Source: Hypomyces perniciosus
Lineage: Eukaryota > Ascomycota > Sordariomycetes > Hypocreales > Hypocreaceae
Direction: 5' to 3'
Assembly (NCBI GenBank): GCA_008477525.1
Contig: SPDT01000002.1
Coordinates: 3,410,001-3,474,000 of the forward strand
DNA: 64,000 nucleotides
Shown: one piece after another, positions 56,590 to 64,000 of the stretch
Layout: the number at the start of each line of letters is the position of its first letter
Numbering within the stretch: position 1 is the first letter of the stretch
Translations under genes and position numbers: made by a program
Notes under the pieces: generated by a model
Databases searched by the model: none
The model's input: the letters and a program-made list of their open reading frames with translations, nothing else
What the model was told of the DNA's origin: nothing

Positions 56590-56927
56590 TTCAGCATCGG
56601 AAAAAACATTATTCGCCTTGCCAGGTAAGTCCCTTTCTTGTGTGAAGGTGGATTGCCTACTTACAGCTTTGACAGGTGCTTTTGATGGAGCTGGTGCGAT
56701 AGAACGTGCGTTCAATGCCTTCAAAGCCGGAACGCTAACACATACTGGCATCATGGTTCACTACGTTACTGTAGAGGTGGATCGGGGTGCTCCTATTATG
56801 GTACAGGAGATTGAGTGAAGAGGAGTTGGCCGAGTTAGAAGAGAGGATACATTCCCATGAGCATGAACTGATTGTAAAGGCTGCGGCAAAGGTGGTCGGG
56901 GAAATATTAGAGGAGAGAACAAAATAA
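56590..56927 (+). pseudogene. Relic of the C-terminal end of a phosphoribosylglycinamide formyltransferase gene (ADE8 type)
   Basis: The enzyme would formylate GAR in purine synthesis. Only its C-terminal third is here. Around an apparent intron (56623-56673, GTAAGT...CAG) the frame reads TLFALPGAFDGAGAIERAFN, then AFKAGTLTHTGIMVHYVTVE and VDRGAPIMVQEIE before TGA at 56816. A +1 frame then continues EELAELEERIHSHEHELIV and KAAAKVVGEILEERTK to a stop at 56925-56927. Functional enzymes have NLHPALPGAF here with the catalytic His; this copy reads TLFALPGAF, so that His is missing. The N-terminal domain is absent and there is no room for it after the PhoD-like gene. The intron and reading frames are well preserved, so the fragment may be young. 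An intact ADE8 is expected elsewhere in the genome. Confidence 0.75.
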
Positions 56928-58411
56928 AGACTCATCCTGGCTCTAATACAATTACGCCGATGTCTCGTGACTCTCGCCATATATCCTCCACAAATGGGAA
57001 CAGCTTTTGATCAAGTCCTAGGCTTTCATGAATCATGAATCACGAAGTTTTTTTTATACAGACAACTGGGTGACAGGGAAAGAGGGACTGACTGTAGTGC
57101 ATATCCATAGGAACAACACTTGAGCAATTAGTCATAGCAAAAAAATATATATATAAAAATAAAAGATAAACCCGCGCTAAAAACCACCTCAGTGCTGAGA
57201 TTTTTCGAGATCTTTTTAAGCCCAAGATGTATGTATGAGTGTATGGTAGTTGTTGATATCCCCCTTACAATCCCCCCTTTTTTTGTTACTACTGCTACGT
57301 GGGGGAGGTTGCAGTCCCACCCTCACCGCCTTCATTATCTTATCAATTCTGCCTGCTATCGCTTGCTCCACCTTACCATTTGCAATGTGACGTAATCTTC
57401 TTCCTCTTCTTTGTAGCTTTGAGATTTCACAATAATAGCACAGCCAAATTATTGAAGCTTTGTCGTTGATTCTGACTGTTAAGGCTATGATATCTAGTCT
57501 GAAAGTGCAAATTTCCCCGACGGTGAAAGACTAAAGACTTTTCGTCTAGCACATTGCTGTCGTTTATACAACTTCCAACGGCGTCTCTACCCGTGACTTC
57601 ATTTGTTACTTTTTTCAGCTTATCCCGGGTCCTTGGACGAAATACAACTGTCCGTGACCTCTCCCAAGATGTGCAGTGTTCTAAGTTGACTTCCAACACC
57701 CCACTATCGTTGATCTGGAGCTGTGTGGATTTTCTGGGGTTGTCAACATCTGGCAAGCATCAGTCATTGACCTCTCGGGTAGGACTTCATGGACAAGGGT
57801 GAAAGCGAGCAGCCAAAATCCCGGAGATGACTTTCAGCAGAACCTGAAGAGCCCAATTGTGCTGTGATGCATGACTTTTACCCTCTCTCAGCAATCCCGA
57901 TATTCAAGGCAGCAATACCTCGCTTTCCATCATGGGGACTATATCATCCTCAAACCTGGTATCCCAGGAAGTGGCCTCATTGGAAGGAATCACGCCCCCC
58001 TACTGACACCAGGCAGCTAGGAAATTTAATTCCCCTACGTTTCAAGCTCACCAATGCGCACGCTGCCATCATCCCTTGTAGTTTCCCGACTAGCTAATTT
58101 AGAGTGCCGTGGACGTGCGACCTTGGACCCCTGAGGACGCACCCATTCGTCTCCTCATATTATGGCCCCAAAAACTACATTTTGTGATACTTGTGGCATA
58201 AATGAACGATGCTACTGAGAGGTTTGTATTTAGTGAATAAATACCGAATATGTTAATGACTTAGATAGTTTAGCAACTAAGTATTACTACTCTATATTAC
58301 TAATATGTTGGCAATACATGAATGAAGTGAATATGTAGGACTACTAACGCAATCATAGAGATTGACCCATCGTGCGATTGTCGTCTTGTTTCAGTGATCC
58401 CCTTGTCGAGC
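56928..58411. other. 1.5-kb gene-poor region
   Basis: Short frames near 57427-57802 on both strands are shadows of each other without recognisable product. Contains AT-rich ATATATATATAAAAATAAAA at 57145-57165. AT content rises toward 58200-58330. Confidence 0.45.
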
Positions 58412-59110
58412 CTAGCCTTGACAAGCGGACGCCCGAGTTCCCGAATTGCATTCCCAAGTCCATCTTGTCAATCTAGACGGGGCGGCGACGGTTTTGTGGT
58501 TCACACAACACGCGTTCCCAAAGAACGCACAGGCGAAGTTCTGCTGCAGCGAGACTTTATGCTTTGTGTTTCGGAACTCGTAAGCCTTGATTTTGGTGAC
58601 TATGTCGTTGGGTTTGTTGACCTGAATGCTATGGTCTGAAATTACAAAACCAGTACCACGGTAGGTATATCTGCCGCAGAGCAAATTCCAGGTCGTATAA
58701 TGTTCTGCTCCACCTTCTTGCCCATAGAAATATGTCTTCCAGTGAGTGTTGCTAACCCAGTTGACAGCGTCGACACGTGGTAGGAGGGTCCTTTTGCTTT
58801 CCTGAACGATATGATAATCCAGGGCCTTGACAGTATCCGAGTCTAGGGCGAAAGAACTTTCAAAGAGACAGCCAGTAGTTTCGCAGTGAATAGCGTCCAA
58901 TTTAGCTGGCGCTGTAGCATTGCCAGAGATGAAGTCTAAATCTTCATTCTCTTTCAGCCAATTTTTGAATGTCGGCATTAGAGGGTGCTCCTGGTATACC
59001 GAGAAGTTGCGGTTAACAACATCTTTGATAGGAATATTCAGGGGCGTGCTTGTGACGATGGAAGCAGCATCAACAATGAGAGGAATGAGAGGGAAGATCA
59101 AGAAACGCAT
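58412..59110 (-). CDS. Secreted Cys-containing protein of unknown function
   Basis: Intronless 232-residue frame from MRFLIFPLIPLIVDAASIV, a signal peptide probably cleaved after DAA or nearby. A TATA-like TGATATAAG lies about 100 bp upstream on the minus strand. Cysteines come as HCETTGC near residue 85, LLCGRY, and a C-terminal cluster FACAFFGNACC, WECNSG and SACQG, suggesting disulfides. There is one NAT sequon. I do not recognise the family. The combination of small size, secretion, C-terminal Cys cluster, isolation from other genes and closeness to a repeat-rich tract resembles effector-like or antimicrobial secreted proteins (inference only). The open frame extends upstream to 59245 through a heptanucleotide repeat, but the signal peptide marks 59110 as the start. 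Confidence 0.72.
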   Translation of the reverse strand: MRFLIFPLIPLIVDAASIVTSTPLNIPIKDVVNRNFSVYQEHPLMPTFKNWLKENEDLDFISGNATAPAKLDAIHCETTGCLFESSFALDSDTVKALDYHIVQESKRTLLPRVDAVNWVSNTHWKTYFYGQEGGAEHYTTWNLLCGRYTYRGTGFVISDHSIQVNKPNDIVTKIKAYEFRNTKHKVSLQQNFACAFFGNACCVNHKTVAAPSRLTRWTWECNSGTRASACQG

Positions 59111-60439
59111 ATTGAATAGACTGTAGACTGTAGACTGTAGACTGTAGACTCTGCTTATCGGATTGGTTTGAGATGAAGATAAAACCTGGAAGGGTGATGG
59201 CTTTCTTATATCATGTCGCTGGAGAGACCTATCGTACTTTTCCATGTACTCTATTAATAACCTTCCATGTTATAGCCGGCCTAGAATGCTCCGTGTCCGG
59301 TTATAATTGTCCGACTACGTCTAAATAGAACATCAAACTTACGTATTGCTGAGCCGATCCACCGTTACTAACATAGTTCACAATCCTTTCTTTCATTTCT
59401 CGTGTTCCTAGTCTTCATGGTGAACAAATTCTGCTGAAGTGGTAAGAGAAACAGACCAGCAGGTCTGTGGCTAACGGATAGTGGACGAAAGGAATTCTAT
59501 CGGACATTGTCTCATGGCATTTGTGTGTACGGATGTAAACTCCGTGCCGTGCTTGTGCTCGGAGATGTCCTCGTAGGGTATTGATTGGAAGAAGACCTAC
59601 GTTGATGTTAAACTTAGGTACTTTAAAGGTTCTATCGTAACACTAGTACGGGAGGACTATCAGCCGCACGAGTCGCTTCGGAGTTATGGAGTGGACCCTC
59701 ACTATTTTTTTTCGTCGTGTTGGTAAGGAGTCAACATTGAAGAGCATGGCAGTTTCCTGACTCTGTTCAATTTCGTGAGGCAATGACTTACCAGATTACT
59801 CCGTACGGAGGACGGAGTACTGGTGTAACTGTCAGGACATGACATCGCTGGTTGGAACTCCTGAATCTACATATACGTTTTCCAGCCGCACGCGGATAAT
59901 GAAACTATATTTAGGCTATCTTATGTTTTCATGACCTACGGAGTAGTGATTTTCCTTCATATACTCCGTAATAGAACTACCTTGCATATTTTTATTAACA
60001 GGGAGGGATATAAATAGTACTACCAATATGCTGAAAAAACATGACTGTGGTTGGAAAACGTACGGTAGATTTGGGTGCTCCCCTGACTGTTGCCCTGCTT
60101 ACGAAACTACTGCATGCCTTTTGCGATCCGCGTCTTATTGCCTTCTTGGGATTTGAGCTAATATGGTCCATGGACCCGACGCTTTGTTAGACTATAAGGT
60201 AAGCATCATTGGTAGTAATAGCTTTTAGGCGAATACGCGTATCCAAAGCAAATCATACCAAAGAAGCGTCCTGAGATGTAACTACTCGTGCCACGCCCCA
60301 CTTATTCACAGGTCGACTTCCTCCCAGCTCGTAAGCTGGTGCTCGACACCAAGGCGGCGATATCAGCAAGGCGGCCACTTTTCAATTAAAAATGAAGCTA
60401 TCTATGTTTTCTATAGCTATAGCCTGTAATAGAGTTATA
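59111..60439. other. Gene-poor boundary of the repeat-rich end
   Basis: No supported gene. Holds a heptanucleotide repeat at 59119-59152 and ACTCCGTA-type motifs at 59797-59820 (an inverted pair plus a third copy), 59937-59945 and 59961-59970. Confidence 0.5.
59119..59152. repeat. Heptanucleotide tandem repeat (GACTGTA)n
   Basis: Almost five perfect GACTGTA units in the 5' leader of the secreted-protein gene, starting about 10 bp upstream of its ATG. Confidence 0.92.
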
Positions 60440-61090
60440 ATAATGATATGGTTGAATTTGTCCTTTAATTCTCTATCGCCTAGCAGTTTTTGCAGCTTTA
60501 AAAAACACCTTTTTAATATAGTTATATTGCTTCTGCTTAGCTGCTTTAATAACCCACTGTGCTCTCTTTAGGTTATTATTAACCTTTTGCTGTACTATTT
60601 GGCGCCTTTAGGCTACAGTTAATACACCTCTTGACTTTAAGGGCTTATTTTTAGATGCTTTTTGCATTTGCTGTACTTTTTCGGCTTTTTTTATGCGGCT
60701 AAAGTCGCGTTTTATTTAGACTAGCTCTGTAGTAAGAATAAGAGACTTATAGATAAATTGACTAATATTATAGCCAAATTCCTTATTTAGAGTATCGTTT
60801 TGCTGTAAAAAGTTATCTAGTTTATCAGTAACCTTATTAATCTGCTGTAGATTATGAGGAGTTGAAAAATTCAAGGAATTATAATTAGAAATCGGTGGTG
60901 GCGAGGGTGTTTGAACTGGGACCCGGCTAGCTAAAACCTTAAGGATTACCTGAGGATTCCAGGGAGAGATGCCGGTCTTTTTAAATGCAGAGAGAATTGT
61001 AGTGCGTTTAAAGGCTTGTTTTTGAACGCCTTGGAAACAGCCTAAAAACTCAAGCTTGGTGATGTTAATAACGCTGTCCTTGTCACAGGC
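60440..61090 (-). mobile_element. Relic of a pogo/Fot1-type DDE transposase (C-terminal part), RIP-like decay
   Basis: Reading the minus strand from 61084 gives one long frame with only three stops (TAA, TAA, TAG): DKDSVINITKLEFLGCFQGV, then AFKRTTILSAFKKTGISPWN and PQVILKVLASRVPV. Further on come HNLQQINKVTDKLDNFLQQ, KSRGVLTVA then RRQIVQQKVNNNLKRAQWV, and YIKKVFFKAAKTARR. The block with AFKKTGISPWNPQ and the basic Q/K/A-rich tail are typical of the C-terminus of fungal DDE transposases of the Tc1/mariner-pogo group. All three stops are one C-to-T or G-to-A change from Gln or Trp codons, as RIP would produce. The catalytic domain and terminal inverted repeats are missing. Confidence 0.75.
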
Positions 61091-61302
61091 TAGGCCATGT
61101 CTCCCGGAATCACGACTACGCCGAATCCGGAAATACGACCAATACTAGACCGCTTACCTAATTAGGAAACCACCTCGGCCACAACCCTATACGCACAACT
61201 ATATAACGCATACATAGCTAGTATAGAGCTTCCTTCCTTCAGCTATAGATAGACAATACAGAGGTGCCCTAACTGCGTGCTTTCCAGTTAGGCTACACCC
61301 GT
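61090..61302. repeat. Unclassified repeat-like segment with Pol III A-box-like strings
   Basis: On the minus strand this contains TAGCCTAACTGG (61288-61299) and TGGCCGAGGTGG (61166-61177), both resembling tRNA A-boxes, about 122 bp apart. No convincing B-box or cloverleaf is present. It could be a decayed tRNA-derived SINE or a transposon end; neither is shown. Confidence 0.3.
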
Positions 61303-61956
61303 TACATAAAGATATTATAGGCAATAAATAAGTTAACTGTTTAGTTAAATAAAGTGCAGTTTTCCCTGCTGCGCTATAGAATTAGGCTATAATTATATAT
61401 ATTAAAAAATAGATTAAAAAAGAAGTTATAGAGGTAAAGGAGTAGGATTAGCTTAGCAGGACTTTAGAGGGCTATAAATAATAAAGATTTAAAGCTTTAG
61501 CTTCCCCCTTAAAACTTAAACTTTTATACTTTATCCTTTATAGGCTATTAGCGGAAAGATTAAAATATAGGGACTTCCAGGAATACTATAAACGCTTTAA
61601 ATATAATAAAGAGTCTGTCTGTAAATATAGTAAATTAAAGAGATAAGGCCATTTTGCGGAATATAGAATAATTAAGCCTTTCCTTTTAGATATTCCCTTA
61701 AAAGAGACCCCCCTTTTTTATTTATTTAAACTTATAGGAAGTAAAGCATTTTAGAAACTAGTAGAGGAAGCGGACCTTTATAATCCTCTTTTAACAGAAA
61801 TAGATTAATACTATTTAGATTAACCTTTTTTCCTTTATAAATTAAAACTCAGTGAACAGCAGCGCAAGCCGCCGGCTCTTGACGTCCTATTGCCTAAAAG
61901 GGATTTATGTAACTAGCTTACTTAATGGACGTAAATAATAAAATAAACAAACAAAC
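61303..61956 (+). mobile_element. 3' end of a Tad-like LINE (RNase H tail), 5'-truncated and RIP-degraded
   Basis: The plus strand reads, with several stops, KDIIGN at the 5' break, then RLLAERLKYRDFQEYYKRF, KESVCKYSKLKR, GHFAEYRIIKPFLLDIPLK, ETPLFYLFKLIGSKAF and KLVEEADLYNPLLTEID. It ends in an A/C-rich TAAACAAACAAAC tail. The pattern (R-D-F-x-x-Y-x-x-R-F, spaced C/H residues, F-L-x-D-I-P) is the C-terminal zinc-finger-like region of Tad-clade non-LTR retrotransposons. It is very AT-rich. The other copy at 63239 is homologous, inverted and less mutated. Confidence 0.8.
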
Positions 61957-63238
61957 ATATCAGCCACGGCGTAGCATTGTAGAATGGGGCGACTATTATA
62001 AATACTATATAGTATCATCCACAATATATCTTGGCCATCGAATGGAAGGGGCTATCTGACATAGTGGATGAACGCCTAAGTAATTATGCGGACAAGGATA
62101 AAAATAGTTGGGAGTATATTCGAAGAGCTAGCGAAATATGTACACGGTGAATGCAGGAAACGGGGAAAGTTATCTATCTCAAGGTTCTTTCTCTACTGAT
62201 GATAAGCCTCTTGTGCATTATCTGTATTTACTTTACGCCCTGCCGCCATTAACCCGCTCGGTAGACTGACGCCAGAGAGATTAGTGCCTTTAGATTAGGT
62301 TGTGAACGTATTAGGCACCATCTTATAACAGTCCAGCTTGCGACATCATCATTTACTTGTGCCGTGTCTTACCTGCACCATATTTTACCTGAGTCGTGTT
62401 TCACCTGACGTCGTCCAAGTTCTCCGAATATACTCCGTAGCCATCTAGTCTCTCTCAAACCACAAGCAACAAAGAGACGGCTCTTGTTTGATACCAAGAC
62501 ATCCTATAACGCCATTTATTCTGCCGTTCGTAGAGAAGAAAATAGAGTATGGGGAAGTGGGAATCAGACAGCAGGCGTTTGTCTTGTCTAGGAAATTGCA
62601 ACTGTATTCGCTGCACCCAAAGACGAGACCATGCCAATCCACAGTCAATTGATTCATATGATAATCCCGCTAAAACGCCCTCGGCCCTAATCTCCCTTAC
62701 TAATCCCTTATGTTGTTTATTCTTTTCCCATGTTTACTTCTCTTCCCAAGTCTAACTGCTTGGCAACGTTTGGCTCCCTAGGCCCTTCATCATCAACACA
62801 GTTTTTAACCACCACATTTCCCTCATACTTGTAGTCGCGACTAAAGGATCCCGGATTCATCTCCACTGCTTCTCCATCCGTTCAAAAAATGAAGATATCT
62901 TCAAGTGAGGTGTGGGGGATACCCTTTCAGGTCCTTCACCCACTCTCCTCCAACAATACACAATGCCGTCGACGAATATCCGGAGAGTATTGCGCTCATC
63001 TGCATACATCAAGATGCAAACCTCTACAGGTTAGCAAGCTCGAGTAAAATACCAACACCAACACTAAGGGTCATTCATATCTTCGATAGACATTTAAAAA
63101 CTTCAAGACAGATATGGATAGGCTAAGGGCGAGCCTAGAGTCACTAGTTATTCAAAGAGAGATGGCAATCATAACACTACTTCCCAACTGCGCCGAACTT
63201 ACTCTCATCTAGTGGGCGACCATAGAGCTAGGCGCAAT
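61957..63238. other. Spacer between two inverted LINE 3' ends
   Basis: 1.28 kb of moderately AT-rich DNA with no supported gene. One ATACTCCGTAG motif lies near 62428. The short plus- and minus-strand frames at 62445-62755 and 62905-63126 have no recognisable product. Confidence 0.5.
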
Positions 63239-64000
63239 GTTTGTTTGTTTGTTTGTTTTATTATTTACGTCCACTAAGTAAGCTAGTTACACAAATCCCT
63301 TATAGGCAATAGGACGTCAGGAGCCGGCGGCTTGCGCCGCTATTCGCTGAGTTTCAATTTATAAAGGAAAAAGGGTTAATCTAGGTAGTGTTAATCTATT
63401 TCCGCCAGGGGAGGGCTATAAAGGTCCGCTTCCTTTACTAGTTTCTAGAAGGCCTTACTTCCTGTAGGTCCAAGTAGGTAAAAGAGGGGGGTCTCTTTTA
63501 AGGGGATATCTGGGAGGAAAGGCTTAACTATTCTGCATTCCGCGAAGTAGCCTTATCTCTTTAGTTCGCCGCACTTATAGATAGACTCTCTATTATGCCC
63601 GAGGCGTTCATAGTATTCTTAGAAGTCCCTATATCCCGATCTTTCCGCCAGGAGCCTATAGAGGATAGGGCGTAGGAGCTTAAGTTCCGGGGGGGAAGCT
63701 AGGGCCCTAAGCCCCTATCGTTTATAGCCCCCTAAGGTCTTGCCGAGCCAATCTTATTCCCTTACCTCTATAACTTCTTCTTTAATCTATCTTTTAATAC
63801 GCGTAATTATAGCCTAATTCTATAGCGCAGCAGGGAGGGCCGCGCCTTATTTAGCCAAATAGTCGGCTTATTCGTTGCCTATAATATCCTTATATCCTGG
63901 AACCTATAAAATAAAGGTCCTGCAAGGCAAGATACTCTATACTAGTTTCTAGAAGCGTATATATACTCCTTACATAAAAGGGGGGGGCTTACTAAACAGC
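63239..64000 (-). mobile_element. 3' end of a Tad-like LINE (RNase H and tail), continues past the window
   Basis: The minus strand begins inside the RNase H domain (VPGYKDIIGNE, ADYLAK, GAALP) and runs through SGYRDF, EYYERLGHNRESIYKCGE, GYFAECRIVKPFLPDIPLK and ETPLFYLLGPTGSKAF to the same 3' tail as the 61303 copy, here seen as (GTTT)n at 63239-63256. Stops interrupt the frame, but GC content and residues such as KCGE and AECR are better preserved than in the plus-strand copy, so it has taken fewer C-to-T/G-to-A changes. Confidence 0.8.

Overview
This window is nuclear DNA from a filamentous ascomycete (Pezizomycotina, probably a sordariomycete). The evidence is short 47-90 bp introns with GT...AG ends and CTAAC/CTGAC-like branch sites, A/C-rich contexts before start codons, fungus-type orthologues (vacuolar aminopeptidase I, Syg1, Sec59, Gep4) and transposon relics with C-to-T/G-to-A decay of the kind left by repeat-induced point mutation (RIP). 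No rRNA, tRNA, CRISPR array or bacterial feature was found. Exon coordinates were worked out by hand from splice signals, and every multi-exon model given closes in frame.

Layout. 1-3024: 3' part of an ABCC-type transporter cut by the window edge, followed by a decayed gene of an unrecognised family (about 3150-5115). 5.6-13 kb: a small Met-Cys protein, an acidic conserved protein, CAF-1 large subunit, and a low-complexity conserved protein. 13.1-18.3 kb is gene-poor, with one small Cys-rich gene. 18.3-25.5 kb: Syg1/XPR1-type SPX-EXS phosphate transporter, M18 vacuolar aminopeptidase, and a small secreted protein. 28.7-35.8 kb: formate dehydrogenase, a LAT-family amino acid permease, a FAM32A-like protein, and a mucin-like GPI protein. 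35.8-39.1 kb is a gene desert rich in short ACTCCGTA motifs. 39.1-49.3 kb is dense housekeeping: dolichol kinase, ORC2, Gep4 phosphatase, a Myb-like protein, Tim22, and a membrane-anchored GH16 glucanase. 51-56.3 kb: Prp45/SKIP, a p24 cargo receptor, and a PhoD-like phosphatase, then a relic of the 3' end of an ADE8-type gene. 58.4-59.1 kb: a lone secreted Cys-rich protein. From about 60.4 kb the sequence becomes AT-rich and transposon-derived: a pogo/Fot1-type transposase relic and two Tad-like LINE 3' ends facing each other tail to tail.

How the genes relate. There is no obvious operon-like or metabolic cluster. Several gene pairs are divergent over short shared promoters (permease/FAM32A-like, ORC2/GEP4, p24/PhoD-like). 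Two chromatin-replication genes (CAF-1 large subunit, ORC2) carry MCB-like ACGCG elements upstream, consistent with G1/S control. Sec59 and the p24 protein both act in the early secretory pathway, and Tim22 and Gep4 in the mitochondrial inner membrane. These look like ordinary scattered housekeeping genes. The unusual content is the short Prp45 reading frame, the ADE8 fragment, an apparent 6-nt microexon, in-frame optional introns, the dispersed ACTCCGTA motif and the RIP-affected right end.
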